From Pseudomonadota bacterium (GTDB taxonomy: Bacteria; Pseudomonadota; Alphaproteobacteria; CADEGL01): a stretch of DNA of 34,242 bases. Below the pieces are notes generated by a model. That model worked only from the letters and a program-made list of their open reading frames with translations. It had not been told where the DNA came from and did not search any database. Made by a program: the position numbers and the translations under genes. The stretch is from assembly GCA_027619995.1 (NCBI GenBank), contig JAQCGR010000006.1:1-34242 (forward strand), given 5' to 3'. Positions 1-11,221 of this stretch are shown piece after piece (positions within the stretch are counted from its first letter, which is position 1; each line of letters opens with the position of its first letter).

Positions 1-44
1 TGAATCAGAAATCCCGATCCAACGGAATCCCCTATTTCGATTCA
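1..44 (-). terminator. Possible stem-loop terminator after metH part 2
   Basis: Read on the minus strand downstream of the metH stop, TGAATC-GAAAT and ATTTC-T-GATTCA form an 11-bp inverted repeat with one bulged base around a 21-nt loop. Any T tract would lie beyond the window edge, so it cannot be judged. It is the only structure seen after the operon. Confidence 0.3.
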
Positions 45-62
45 CGCAGATCGGATGATGCT

Positions 63-2744
<2,682 letters not shown>

Positions 2745-2747
2745 CGT

Positions 2748-3812
2748 TCAGGCCATCGCCGTAAAGGGTTCGAGGCCGGAGAGGCGCATGCGCCGTTCGA
2801 CCAGGGGAATTTCGCGCGGCGCCGCGCTCGTCGCCGCCTTGGCAATCGCACCGATATGCGCCGGCGTCGTGCCGCAACAGCCCCCGACCATGTTGACCAG
2901 GCCCGAGCGGGCCCATTCGCCGACCATCGCCGCGGTTTCTTCCGGTGTCTCGTCGTATTCGCCCATCTCGTTCGGCAGACCGGCATTCGGATAGCAGCAG
3001 ATCCGCGTATCCGCCACCCGCGATAGATCCGCGAGATAGGGCCGCATTTCCCCCGCGCCCAGGGCGCAGTTGAGGCCGACGGTCATCGGCTTGGCGTGCC
3101 GCACGGAATGCCAGAAGGCTTCGATCGTCTGGCCCGAAAGATTGCGCCCGGACAGATCCGTGATCGTGCAGGAAATCATCAACGGCAGATCCTCGCCCCG
3201 CTTCTCGAAGAGTTCGAGGACGGCGAAGATCGCCGCCTTGGCATTCAAGGTATCGAAGATCGTTTCGATCAGCAGCGCATCGACGCCGCCATCCATCAGC
3301 GCGGCAGCCGCCTCGCCATAGGTTTCGCACAAGCCATCGAAGGTGACGTTGCGATAGCCCGGATTCTCGACATCGGGCGAAAGCGAGGCCGTCCGGCTGG
3401 TCGGCCCGATGGCCCCCGTGACGAAGCGCGGGCGCGATGGATCGGCTGCCGTGGCGGCGTCCGCCGCCGCCCGGGCGAGGCGCGCGCCCTCGCGATTGAT
3501 CTCGGCCACGGAGGCCTCCATGCCGTAATCGGCCTGGGAGATGCGCGTGGCGTTGAAGGTGTTGGTTTCGAGCATATCGGCGCCGGCGGCGAGAAACTCG
3601 TTATGGATCTCGGTCACAATGTCCGGCCGGGTCAGGTTCAGCAGATCGTTGTTGCCCTTCAGATCGCTCGGCCAATCGGCGAAGCGCTTGCCGCGATAGT
3701 CCGCCTCCTCCAGCCGATAGGACTGGATCATCGTCCCCATTGCGCCGTCCAGAATCAGGATGCGCTCGTCAAAGGCGGCGTCCAGCGCCGCCCGCCTCTT
3801 CTCTGGTGTCAT
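2748..3812 (-). CDS. metH: Methionine synthase, N-terminal homocysteine-binding part (MetH1)
   Basis: This 354-residue protein equals the N-terminal homocysteine S-methyltransferase (TIM-barrel) domain of MetH. It opens with [10 protein letters not shown] (21-30). The three Zn-binding cysteines are visible as C249 (GLNCALG) and C312-C313 ([11 protein letters not shown]), so it should activate homocysteine as the thiolate. It must work together with the protein of the next gene, which holds the folate and cobalamin domains. The ATG at 3812 (MTPEKRR) is chosen because an in-frame extension up to 3914 runs into the end of metF and adds sequence unlike the family. It lies 34 nt after the metF stop and 3 nt before metH part 2. 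A lone homocysteine methyltransferase is the alternative, but the context makes a split MetH much more likely. Confidence 0.95.
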   Translation of the reverse strand: MTPEKRRAALDAAFDERILILDGAMGTMIQSYRLEEADYRGKRFADWPSDLKGNNDLLNLTRPDIVTEIHNEFLAAGADMLETNTFNATRISQADYGMEASVAEINREGARLARAAADAATAADPSRPRFVTGAIGPTSRTASLSPDVENPGYRNVTFDGLCETYGEAAAALMDGGVDALLIETIFDTLNAKAAIFAVLELFEKRGEDLPLMISCTITDLSGRNLSGQTIEAFWHSVRHAKPMTVGLNCALGAGEMRPYLADLSRVADTRICCYPNAGLPNEMGEYDETPEETAAMVGEWARSGLVNMVGGCCGTTPAHIGAIAKAATSAAPREIPLVERRMRLSGLEPFTAMA

Positions 3813-3846
3813 CGGCTGTCCTTCGTGCTCGTCGTCCGGTCCACTG

Positions 3847-4785
3847 CTATTCGACCACCGCGGTTCGCCCGACCGCGCCCGAAGGTCGCATGCCGAGAAT
3901 GTGGCAGATCGCAAAGGTCAAATCGGCCCGGTTGAGGGTGTAGAAATGAAACTCGTCGATGCCGTTGGCCTGCAACACGCGGCATTGCTGCGCCGCCACG
4001 GTCGCCGCCACCAGTCGGCGCGTCTGCGGATCCTCGTCCAATCCGTCGAACAGTTCCGACAGCCAGCGCGGCACGCCCGCGCCGCAGGCTTCGCTGAACC
4101 GTTTGACGGTCGCGAAATTGGTGACCGGCAGGATGCCCGGCACGATCGGCACCGTGATTCCAGCCGATCGCGCCCGATCGAGAAAGCGCAGGAAGACCTG
4201 TTCGTCGAAGAAATACTGGGTGATGGCCCTTCTCGCGCCCGCGTCGATCTTGCGCTTTAGGTTGTCGAGATCGCCCTCGAGGCTGGGCGAATCGGGATGC
4301 ATCTCGGGATAGGCCGCGACGCTGATCTCGAAATCGCCGATCCGGCGCAGGCCCTCGACCAGATCCGCGGCCCGCGCATAGCCTTTGGGATGAGGGCTAT
4401 AGCCCGATTGCCCTTCGGGTGGGTCGCCGCGCAGGGCGACAATATGGCGGATGCCGCTGTTCCAGTAATCCTGGGCGACCGCATTCACCTCGTCCTTGGT
4501 CGCCCCCACGCAAGTCAGATGGGCCGCGGCCGTCAGGTTGGATTCCGCCGCTATCCGCCGCACGGTGTTGTGGGTGCGTTCCCGCGTCGTGCCGCCGGCC
4601 CCGTAGGTCACCGAGACGAAGCGCGGCGCCATCGGTTCGAGCCGTTGCACAGCGCGCCAGAGTGTCTCCTCCGCCTCCGGTGTTTTGGGCGGGAAAAATT
4701 CGAACGAGACATTCAGCCGCACCTCCGACGGGAGGGCGTAGGCGGGCATTTCGACTCGCTCCGCAAAGGTTCGGTTGGGCGTCAT
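3847..4785 (-). CDS. metF: 5,10-methylenetetrahydrofolate reductase
   Basis: MetF is a cytoplasmic FAD enzyme that reduces methylenetetrahydrofolate to 5-methyltetrahydrofolate, the methyl donor of MetH. The 312-residue length is normal for the bacterial enzyme. Visible motifs: FEFFPPKT at 28-35 (with the conserved Glu29), [12 protein letters not shown] at 60-71, and ALRGDPPEG at 117-125 (with the conserved Asp121). The start at 4785 overlaps the regulator stop as ATGA, a sign of translational coupling; an internal ATG at codon 13 is less likely. It lies directly between the ArsR-methyltransferase regulator and metH, so the operon makes methyl-folate and then uses it. Confidence 0.97.
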   Translation of the reverse strand: MTPNRTFAERVEMPAYALPSEVRLNVSFEFFPPKTPEAEETLWRAVQRLEPMAPRFVSVTYGAGGTTRERTHNTVRRIAAESNLTAAAHLTCVGATKDEVNAVAQDYWNSGIRHIVALRGDPPEGQSGYSPHPKGYARAADLVEGLRRIGDFEISVAAYPEMHPDSPSLEGDLDNLKRKIDAGARRAITQYFFDEQVFLRFLDRARSAGITVPIVPGILPVTNFATVKRFSEACGAGVPRWLSELFDGLDEDPQTRRLVAATVAAQQCRVLQANGIDEFHFYTLNRADLTFAICHILGMRPSGAVGRTAVVE

Positions 4786-5759
4786 CGGCCCGCCTCCTTG
4801 GGAAGTTTAGGCAGTTCGGCTGGCGCCTGCACGGGTGACCGGGCACGCCAGATACAGACGGTTAGCGGATCTCCGGGCAGGTGCATCGTGTCCTCCATTT
4901 CGAATCCGGCCGCTTCGAACCATTGCTGAACCTGGCCCTCGTAAAAGCCGAGGCGGCGATGGGCATGATCGGCGCGCAGTTGTTCGAGTTCGTGAGGCGC
5001 GAAATCGATCACCAGGGCGTGGCCACCGGCGCGCAGGACGCGGAAGACCTCGCGCAACGCCGCCTGTGGGTTCTCGGCGAAATGCAGCACCTGATGAAGC
5101 GTCGCCATATCGAAGGAATCGTCCGGCAGGGGCAATTGATACATGTCGGCCTGACGCAGCGCACAATTGCGCAGGCCCGCGCGCTCCAGATTGACCCGGG
5201 CGACCGCGAGCATCTCGCGCGATAGATCGATGCCCAGGCCGCGGCGGAGCACCGGGCCGAGCAGTTCAAGGACACGGCCTGTTCCCGTGCCGATATCGAC
5301 CAGCATTTCCGGTTTGATATCGGAAACGATTCGGGACAGGGCCGCTTCAACCTCGGCCTCATCGACATGGAAGGAACGAATCTCGTCCCAATGCGCCGCG
5401 TTGTCGCGAAAATAGTCCGCGGCGGCCTCGCCACGGGCCTGAATGATTGCCTTCAGGCGCTCCCGATCGACGGTCACGACGGGGTCCTCGGGCGGAATGA
5501 AGGCGAGCAGGGCCTCGGACAACCGCATGCCATCCGCGTCGCCGGTCATCCGATAGAAAACGGAAGTACCCTCCGGCGCGCGGTCCAACAGGCCTGCGTC
5601 GCATAAGACTTTCAAATGACGGGAAACTCGCGGCTGACTCTGGCCCGCGATCTGGGTCAGTTCCCCCACACTCAGATCCGCTTCCGCGCATAATGCGAGC
5701 AGGCGAAGCCGTGTCGGCTCCGCCGCGGCCCGCAACTTGATGAGAAGGGCGTCCAGCAT
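4782..5759 (-). CDS. ArsR-family regulator fused to a SAM-dependent methyltransferase domain
   Basis: This is a 325-residue two-domain protein. Residues 1-75 form an ArsR-type winged helix (EPTRLRLL, then the recognition-helix region SQPRVSRHLKVL at 41-52). Residues about 115-310 form a class I methyltransferase fold with motif I LVDIGTGTG at 153-161 and GLGIDLS at 174-180. It is the first gene of the metF-metH operon and overlaps metF by 4 nt. SahR is a described ArsR-family regulator of methionine-cycle genes that senses S-adenosylhomocysteine; the context and the SAM/SAH-binding domain suggest a similar role here, but that is inference. No metal-binding cysteine pair typical of arsenic sensors is evident. 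The ATG at 5759 (MLDALL) is preferred over one 21 nt upstream because ArsR domains usually begin this close to the first helix. Confidence 0.9.
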   Translation of the reverse strand: MLDALLIKLRAAAEPTRLRLLALCAEADLSVGELTQIAGQSQPRVSRHLKVLCDAGLLDRAPEGTSVFYRMTGDADGMRLSEALLAFIPPEDPVVTVDRERLKAIIQARGEAAADYFRDNAAHWDEIRSFHVDEAEVEAALSRIVSDIKPEMLVDIGTGTGRVLELLGPVLRRGLGIDLSREMLAVARVNLERAGLRNCALRQADMYQLPLPDDSFDMATLHQVLHFAENPQAALREVFRVLRAGGHALVIDFAPHELEQLRADHAHRRLGFYEGQVQQWFEAAGFEMEDTMHLPGDPLTVCIWRARSPVQAPAELPKLPKEAGR

Positions 5760-5783
5760 GAGACCGCCACGGTGCTCCAAACG

Positions 5784-5818
5784 AATGAGATATTCAATAA
5801 CAATATAAATATATCATT
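5784..5818. promoter_or_regulatory. Inverted repeat upstream of the ArsR-methyltransferase operon, candidate operator
   Basis: AATGAGATATT (5784-5794) and AATATATCATT (5808-5818) match as an inverted repeat at 10 of 11 positions with a 13-nt spacer. It ends 25 nt before the regulator start codon and sits in an AT-rich patch unlike the surrounding DNA. ArsR-family dimers bind AT-rich dyads of this kind near their own promoters, so autoregulation is a reasonable reading. AT-rich DNA makes chance palindromes more likely. Confidence 0.5.
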
Positions 5819-6257
5819 ATGTATTAACCGAAAAAAGCCTTTCGCGCGGCGTGACGCACTTGTTTTCCCGATCGTTCCTGGCATGGAGCCCAGCCCCACT
5901 AAATCGCCGCAGATCAGTGACTTAATTCCCCCCCGGACCCCCCTGTGGCCACTCCGCAACAGTGCGCCTCCGTTGACCCGAGCGCGGCGCGAGGTCGCTG
6001 GTCTTTTTCGATGGCCTATGGTACCCAAATCATCAAATGAGACGGGTGCGTATTTTGATGGGCCGCGTTGCGTTAGGATTTTATTGATTAAAGGCCGTGT
6101 GAATCTGGCAAGGCCAAGTTGCCGAACAGGCCTAGTACTAAGTCCACGTCGGGCTTGAACATTGGGGGGAAGAATGATCCGGCAACCCATCGCATTTTGC
6201 CAGGCAGCCGATCGGAAGAAACAAAAACTAAACCGAAATTTGGGTGGTTCCGCTGCT
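5819..6257. other. Divergent intergenic region between the met operon and mlaA
   Basis: About 440 nt separate the minus-strand regulator from the plus-strand mlaA. Both operons must be promoted from here, but no convincing -35/-10 pair could be singled out. A run of eight C at 5928-5935 and further C tracts lie inside. The open frames across it look random. No SAM-II, SAM/SAH or SAH riboswitch core was recognised. A strong purine tract (GGGGGGAAGA, 6164-6173) precedes an ATG at 6174, in frame with mlaA. Confidence 0.4.
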
Positions 6258-7127
6258 ATGCGCTCAAGGATGCTTTTTGACCTCACACCCCGGCTGGCTG
6301 GCATATTCGCCGCCGCCGCGCTGCTTGCGGCCTGCACGGCGACGCCGCCGACCGATCCGGAAGCCCTGGCCGCCTACGAGGAAGCCAATGATCCGCTTGA
6401 GCCGACAAACCGCGCGATCTTCGATTTCAACCAAGGATTCGATCGCGCACTTCTGAAGCCCGCCGCGGAAGGCTATCGCGAAATCTTCCCCGACGGCGTG
6501 CGCAGCAGCATCAACAATGTGCTGCACAATGTCCGTTCGCCCGTGATTCTGGCCAACGACATCCTGCAAGGCGAAAGCGTTCGGGCCGTCGAGACGATAA
6601 CGCGCTTCGCGGTCAACACAGTCCTCGGCATGGGCGGACTCTTCGACGTCGCTGGCCAGTACGGCATGGAACGTCATACCGAGGACTTCGGCCAGACCCT
6701 GGCGGTCTGGGGCTTCGGCGAAGGCTTCTATTTGATGCTGCCGGTCTTCGGCCCATCCAATCCGCGCGACACCGTCGGCCTCGTGGTTGACAGCTTCATC
6801 GATCCCCTCGGCTATTTCGTATCCTTCCCGGTCACCTTCGGCCGCAGCGCGGTCGAGGGCATCGACAAGCGGTCCCGGGCTCTGGAGCCGTTGGATGAGA
6901 TCGAGCGTACCTCGGTCGACTTCTACGCCACGATAAGAAGCCTTTACAGGCAGCGTCGGGAAGACGAGATTCGCAACGGCGAGCCCGGTGGAAACATACC
7001 GGCGCCGAGCATTTCCTTCGAGTTCCTCGAGGATGAGGAAACCTTGCCCGTCCAACCCGCGGCTGGCGTGACCATCGGCGAGAATGCTCGACCGAAGAGC
7101 AACGAAGTTTCAGAACTGATGCGGTAG
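6258..7127 (+). CDS. mlaA: MlaA (VacJ) outer-membrane lipoprotein
   Basis: MlaA sits in the outer membrane with porins and removes phospholipids from the outer leaflet, handing them to periplasmic MlaC. From the ATG at 6258 the protein has 289 residues with a lipoprotein signal: hydrophobic stretch LAGIFAAAALLAAC, lipidated Cys26. Family hallmarks follow: EANDPLEPTNRAIFDFNQ, the NVRSPVILANDILQG region, a glycine-rich GMGGLFDVAGQ, and FGPSNPRDTVGLVVD. An in-frame ATG at 6174 has a better ribosome-binding site (GGGGGGAAGA) but would put about 40 charged residues before the signal sequence, so 6258 is kept with moderate confidence. The stop is 4 nt before mlaC. mlaD, mlaE and mlaF are not in the window. 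Confidence 0.93.
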   Translation: MRSRMLFDLTPRLAGIFAAAALLAACTATPPTDPEALAAYEEANDPLEPTNRAIFDFNQGFDRALLKPAAEGYREIFPDGVRSSINNVLHNVRSPVILANDILQGESVRAVETITRFAVNTVLGMGGLFDVAGQYGMERHTEDFGQTLAVWGFGEGFYLMLPVFGPSNPRDTVGLVVDSFIDPLGYFVSFPVTFGRSAVEGIDKRSRALEPLDEIERTSVDFYATIRSLYRQRREDEIRNGEPGGNIPAPSISFEFLEDEETLPVQPAAGVTIGENARPKSNEVSELMR

Positions 7128-7131
7128 CACC

Positions 7132-7770
7132 ATGCAAATACGCAAATTATTGATCGTCGCCCTGGTCGTCGCGCCACTGACCGCTTTCGGTTTTGGCAGT
7201 GTCCTTGCGGAAATCACCCATGACGGCGCAGGCAAGTTCATCCAGGGACTCGGCGACCGTGCTCTCGAGGCCATCGCCAACGAAAATGTGACCAAGGAAC
7301 AACGGGACAAGCACTTCCGTGAGATTCTGGCGGAGGGCTTCGACGTCCCGGCGATTGCGGCATTCTGCCTCAAGCAGTACTGGCGCAAGGCAACGCCGGA
7401 GCAACGCGAACGGTATGTAGCCCTGTTCACGGATCTCATCGTGCAGACCTATTCCGCACGCCTCAAGTCGATCTATAACGGCGAAACCCTTTCGGTCCGT
7501 CAGGTCGTTTCCGACGGCAAGAATGGCGCGATGGTGCAGAGCGAAATCAGGGCGCCAGACGCTGGAAATTCCGGCGTCCGGGTCGATTGGCGCGTTCGCA
7601 GCCCCAACGACAACTACAAAATCGTCGACGTGCTGGTGGAAGGTATCAGCATGGCGATCACGCAACGCGACGAGTTCGCCGCCGTGATCCAAAGCAAGAA
7701 TGGCGATATCGACGCCTTCCTCGACACCTTGCAGGAAAAAGTCATCAAATTGGAAGGCAGCGGCGCCTAG
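7132..7770 (+). CDS. mlaC: MlaC periplasmic phospholipid-binding protein
   Basis: MlaC shuttles phospholipids between MlaA at the outer membrane and the MlaFEDB ABC complex at the inner membrane. The 212-residue protein has an N-terminal signal peptide (about 1-26, cleavage likely after SVLA) and the family core: DVPAIAAFCLKQYWRKATPEQ, LIVQTYSARLKSI, then VRVDWRVRSPNDNYKIVDV, where YKIVDV(L/I)VEG is a typical strand motif. It starts 4 nt after mlaA and is followed by a strong terminator, so mlaA-mlaC form a two-gene unit. The ABC transporter genes must be elsewhere in the genome. Confidence 0.94.
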   Translation: MQIRKLLIVALVVAPLTAFGFGSVLAEITHDGAGKFIQGLGDRALEAIANENVTKEQRDKHFREILAEGFDVPAIAAFCLKQYWRKATPEQRERYVALFTDLIVQTYSARLKSIYNGETLSVRQVVSDGKNGAMVQSEIRAPDAGNSGVRVDWRVRSPNDNYKIVDVLVEGISMAITQRDEFAAVIQSKNGDIDAFLDTLQEKVIKLEGSGA

Positions 7771-7810
7771 ACGCGGGCTTGCCACCGAGACAGGTTCAGT
7801 CTCGTTCAAC

Positions 7811-7840
7811 CCGCCGCCCCCAAGGGGCGGCGGTTTTCGT
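7811..7840 (+). terminator. Rho-independent terminator after mlaC
   Basis: A perfect 10-bp GC stem, CCGCCGCCCC (7811-7820) with GGGGCGGCGG (7824-7833), has a 3-nt loop and is followed by TTTTCGTTT. It lies 40 nt after the mlaC stop and 29 nt before the end of the convergent ettA gene, so it separates the two units. Confidence 0.9.
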
Positions 7841-7869
7841 TTGGATCCCCGTCAGCCGGACAGCGGACG

Positions 7870-9549
7870 TCAGCGGGTCAGCGGCTTGTATTTCAGGCGA
7901 TGCGGCTGGTCGGCGTCCGACCCCAGGCGGCGATGGCGGTCTTCCTCATAGGCTTGATAGTTGCCTTCGAACCATTCCACATGGCTATCGCCCTCGAAGG
8001 CGAGAATATGGGTCGCAATGCGATCGAGAAACCAGCGGTCATGGCTGATCACGACCGCGCAGCCCGGAAACTCGAGCAAGGCGTCCTCCAGGGCCCGCAA
8101 GGTATCGACATCCAGATCGTTGGTCGGTTCGTCGAGGAGCAGGACATTGGCGCCCGATTTGACGATGCGGGCGAGATGCACGCGGTTCCGCTCTCCGCCC
8201 GACAGCTGGCTGACTGGCTTCTGCTGGTCCGAGCCGCGAAAGTTGAACGAGCCGACATAGGCTCGGCTTTGAATCTTCCGTTTGCCGAGTTCGATTTCCG
8301 CCTGGCCGTCGGAGATCACCTCCCATACGGTCTTGGACGGATCGAGATCGTCGCGGGTCTGATCGACATAGCCGAGCTTCACGGTATCGCCGATGCGAAG
8401 CGATCCGCTATCGGGTTTCTCCTCGCCGGTAATCAAACGGAACAAGGTGGTCTTGCCGGCACCGTTCGCGCCGATCACCCCAACCAGGGCTCCGGCCGGG
8501 AGCTTGAGCGACAAATCGTCGATCAGCAGCCTGTCGCCATAGCCCTTGGCCAGACTGTCGGCCTCCAGCACCAGATCGCCCAAGCGCGGGCCGGGCGGGA
8601 TCACGATTTGCGCTGAATCGGGTGCCTTGTCGCGGCTATCCGCGACGAGTTGGTCGTAGGCATTGATGCGCGCCTTGCTTTTGGCCTGCCGCGCGCGGGG
8701 CGACTGGCGAATCCATTCCAATTCGCGCTGCAGGGTGCGCTGGCGGGCGCTTTCTTCCTTCTCCTCCAGTTTCAGACGGCTTTCCTTCTGTTCCAGCCAG
8801 GAGGAGTAGTTGCCCTCGTAGGGGATGCCATGGCCGCGATCCAGTTCCAGGATCCACCCCGCGACATTGTCCAGGAAATAGCGGTCATGGGTGACCGCAA
8901 CCACAGTCCCCGGATATTTCGCCAGGAACTGTTCCAGCCAAGCCACCGATTCCGCGTCCAGATGATTGGTCGGCTCGTCGAGCAGCAACAGGTCGGGCCG
9001 CTGGAGCAACAACCGGCATAGCGCCACGCGCCGGCGTTCGCCGCCCGACAGCTTGGTGACATCCGCATTGCCCGGAGGACAGCGCAGCGCGTCCATGGCG
9101 ATCTCGACCGTTCGCTCGACTTCCCAGCCGTCGACCGCGTCGATTTTGTCCTGGAGTTCCGCCTGCTCGGCGATCAGGGCATCCATCTCGTCCGAGTCGA
9201 GTTCCTCACCGAAGCGCATGCTCACCGCCTCAAAGCGATCGAGCAGGGCCTTGATCCCGCCAACCCCGTCCATGATGTTGGCCAGAACGTCCTTGCCCGG
9301 ATCGAGATCGGGCTCCTGGGACAGAAAGCCGATTTTCACGCCGTCCGCGGGCCAGGCCTCGCCGTTAAATTCTTGATCCAGGCCCGCCATGATTCGCAGC
9401 AGGGTCGATTTGCCCGAACCGTTCAGGCCGAGCACGCCGATCTTGGCGCCCGGCATGAACGACAGCCAAATGTCTCTCAAGACCTGCTTGCCGCCAGGAT
9501 AGGTCTTGTTCAGACCCTTCATGACGTAGATGTACTGATAGGAGGCCAT
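7870..9549 (-). CDS. ettA: Energy-dependent translational throttle protein EttA (ABC-F)
   Basis: This 559-residue soluble ABC-F protein binds the ribosomal E site and gates the first elongation cycle according to the ATP/ADP ratio. It has two ATPase domains: Walker [10 protein letters not shown] (41-49) and GANGAGKTT, two LSGGER signatures, and Walker [13 protein letters not shown] and [11 protein letters not shown]. Between them is the linker (PtIM) with the ARQAKSKAR basic patch that is characteristic of EttA. The length is standard (E. coli 555). There are no membrane segments, so it is not a transporter. It lies downstream of a LysE-family gene on the same strand with a gap of about 100 nt and probably has its own promoter. 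Confidence 0.96.
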   Translation of the reverse strand: MASYQYIYVMKGLNKTYPGGKQVLRDIWLSFMPGAKIGVLGLNGSGKSTLLRIMAGLDQEFNGEAWPADGVKIGFLSQEPDLDPGKDVLANIMDGVGGIKALLDRFEAVSMRFGEELDSDEMDALIAEQAELQDKIDAVDGWEVERTVEIAMDALRCPPGNADVTKLSGGERRRVALCRLLLQRPDLLLLDEPTNHLDAESVAWLEQFLAKYPGTVVAVTHDRYFLDNVAGWILELDRGHGIPYEGNYSSWLEQKESRLKLEEKEESARQRTLQRELEWIRQSPRARQAKSKARINAYDQLVADSRDKAPDSAQIVIPPGPRLGDLVLEADSLAKGYGDRLLIDDLSLKLPAGALVGVIGANGAGKTTLFRLITGEEKPDSGSLRIGDTVKLGYVDQTRDDLDPSKTVWEVISDGQAEIELGKRKIQSRAYVGSFNFRGSDQQKPVSQLSGGERNRVHLARIVKSGANVLLLDEPTNDLDVDTLRALEDALLEFPGCAVVISHDRWFLDRIATHILAFEGDSHVEWFEGNYQAYEEDRHRRLGSDADQPHRLKYKPLTR

Positions 9550-9650
9550 ACACGCGGTTCCTGATGTGATGGAGGCGCGCCTTTCTAGCCTATGGCGTCA
9601 CCGTGCGGCAATCTCCGCGCGCGCGACCCCGCCGGAAGGTCTGTCGCGGC

Positions 9651-10268
9651 TCACATCTCACGCAACAAGAGGCCCGCCGCAACGATCAGCAGGACGCTGC
9701 CGATCGCGCGATCGACCAAGGCGGCATGTCGCCGCAACCAATCGATGCCGCCGGTGCCGGCCAGAACCAAGGCGACGAGGACATACCAACCCATGTCGAT
9801 CGCGCCGGTCATCAGAGCCATCGCGCCCTTCTCCTCCCACCCGGCTTCGGCGTGGATGAATTGGCTGAACAGGGCCAGGAAAAAGGCGGCAATCTTCGGA
9901 TTGAGAAAGGCGATGACGAAGCCTTCGGCGAAGCCCCGCGCGCCGCGAGAGGGGGCCGGCACCCTCGCCGCCTTCTCCGGCCCGAAGCTCGAGCGCCAGA
10001 GCCGGAAGCCGAGCCAGATCAGAAACCCGGTCCCAGCCCAATTGGCGACCCTAAACAAGGCCGGATCGGCTGCCAGCAGGGCTGCGAGCCCGGTCACGGC
10101 GGCAAGGGCATAGAACCCGACGCCGATCCCGTGGCCGATGCCGGCCATGACCCCCTGGAGCCGTCCGCCCGCGACGGTGTTGCGCAGGACCACGGCGAGG
10201 CTGGGACCGGGCGACATGGCACCTAGAATGCAGACCGCCGCGATCTGGAGCCAGGCAGCGAGATCCAT
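9651..10268 (-). CDS. LysE/RhtB-family amino-acid exporter
   Basis: This 205-residue inner-membrane protein has about six hydrophobic segments and the family pattern near its N-terminus (MSPGPSLAVVLRNTVAGG, then GIGHGIGVGFYAL), with IAFLNPKIAAFFLALF in the middle. LysE/RhtB proteins export amino acids or small metabolites by proton antiport; the substrate cannot be read from sequence. The start at 10268 is chosen over one at 10271 because GGAG lies at better spacing. The gene is divergent from a TetR regulator (218 nt apart), a common arrangement in which the regulator controls the exporter. Export of a compound sensed by that regulator is inferred. Confidence 0.88.
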   Translation of the reverse strand: MDLAAWLQIAAVCILGAMSPGPSLAVVLRNTVAGGRLQGVMAGIGHGIGVGFYALAAVTGLAALLAADPALFRVANWAGTGFLIWLGFRLWRSSFGPEKAARVPAPSRGARGFAEGFVIAFLNPKIAAFFLALFSQFIHAEAGWEEKGAMALMTGAIDMGWYVLVALVLAGTGGIDWLRRHAALVDRAIGSVLLIVAAGLLLREM

Positions 10269-10391
10269 CATGTCTCCGCTAGAATCGGGGCGATCACTTC
10301 GCCGGGAGTCTAACGCAATCGCGACGGAGGCGCCCAATTGCGGCGCTTCGACCTGTCGCATTTCGAGCCTCTCCGCTACACTCAATTAAAC

Positions 10392-10405
10392 TGAATTATG
10401 ATTCA
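10392..10405. promoter_or_regulatory. Small inverted repeat between the LysE and TetR genes, candidate operator
   Basis: TGAAT-TATG-ATTCA is a perfect 5-bp dyad with a 4-nt spacer, in the only AT-rich part of the 218-nt divergent region. It lies 85 nt before the TetR start. TetR dimers often bind short dyads placed this way, but the match is short and could be chance. Confidence 0.35.
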
Positions 10406-10489
10406 CTACTGCTTCCGCACCCTCCTGCGAACCGAATCGGCATGCGGCGGGCAGGGCTTCGAACACAGTGCAAACAATAGGCGGCAGCC

Positions 10490-11143
10490 ATGGCGGATAC
10501 AGCCGGACCGACGGAACAGCCTGCGGCGCGCCGACGGGGAAGACCCCACAGGCGCGAGGCCTCCGAACAGAAACGGCGGGCGATATTCGACGCCGCCGTG
10601 AAGGTCGTGGGGCGCCGCGGCTATGCCGAGGCCAGCGTTGCGCGCATTACGACCCAGGCCAAGGTCGCCCAGGGCACCTTCTATCTCTACTACAAATCCC
10701 GCCAGGACCTGCTTGACCAGCTTCTTCCCGCGCTCGGCGAAGAAATGCTGGCCTTTATCCGGGAGCGGGTCAGCGGTGTGGACGGGCTGGTCGAACGAGA
10801 AGAGCAGCGTCTGCGCGCGTTCTTCGCCTATATCGATCAACGGCCGGAACTATACCGAATCCTGCACGAAGCCGAGACCTTCGCGCCCGAGGGCCACAAG
10901 CGCCACTACAAGACGATCGCAGACGACTACATTCGCGCCCTCGCTCGGGATTTCCGGAGGGCAGGCATGGCGGCCCGCAGCGAGGCGGAACTTGAAGCGA
11001 CGGCCTATATCCTGATGGCGGCGCGCGACTATCTCAGCATGCGCTACGCCCATTGGGCGGGACAGGGAGAGCAGCTGCCCGAAGCCGTCGTCCAGACCTA
11101 CATTCACATCGTCCGGGGCGGTCTGTTCGGCACCGCCGGGTGA
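10490..11143 (+). CDS. TetR/AcrR-family transcriptional regulator
   Basis: This 217-residue regulator has a TetR DNA-binding domain at about 25-75: KRRAIFDAAVKVVGRRGY, then the recognition helix in VAQGTFYLYYKSRQDLL. The remaining helices form the ligand and dimer domain, whose ligand cannot be inferred. The first 25 residues are Arg/Pro-rich and probably disordered. The start at 10490 has GGCGG upstream at good spacing. Divergent from the LysE-type exporter, it is most simply a repressor of that gene and itself. It could also act on the downstream PAS-domain gene, 78 nt away on the same strand. Confidence 0.92.
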   Translation: MADTAGPTEQPAARRRGRPHRREASEQKRRAIFDAAVKVVGRRGYAEASVARITTQAKVAQGTFYLYYKSRQDLLDQLLPALGEEMLAFIRERVSGVDGLVEREEQRLRAFFAYIDQRPELYRILHEAETFAPEGHKRHYKTIADDYIRALARDFRRAGMAARSEAELEATAYILMAARDYLSMRYAHWAGQGEQLPEAVVQTYIHIVRGGLFGTAG

Positions 11144-11221
11144 TTAACCAATTCTTTCGAGGTCTCGTCCAGACTCCGCCTGACTGACGCGCTGTCACCC
11201 TCCTGGAATTGAGCCGCCACA

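Noticed and set aside
4782-5759. The regulator as an arsenic sensor linked to the ACR3 gene
   Set aside because: It lies 25 kb away, heads the methionine operon, and shows no arsenic-type cysteine motif.
6068-6090. A -35/-10 pair for mlaA around TTGCGT and TAAAGG
   Set aside because: The spacing of 15 and a poor -10 make it too weak to list as a promoter.
5772-6158. A 128-codon plus-strand frame in the met-mlaA intergenic region
   Set aside because: No ribosome-binding site, no domain, runs through C tracts, and overlaps the regulator's promoter region.
5760-6160. A SAM-II, SAM/SAH or SAH riboswitch in front of the methionine operon
   Set aside because: I read the minus strand for the conserved cores and saw none; a protein dyad is the better explanation. 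A covariance search would settle it.
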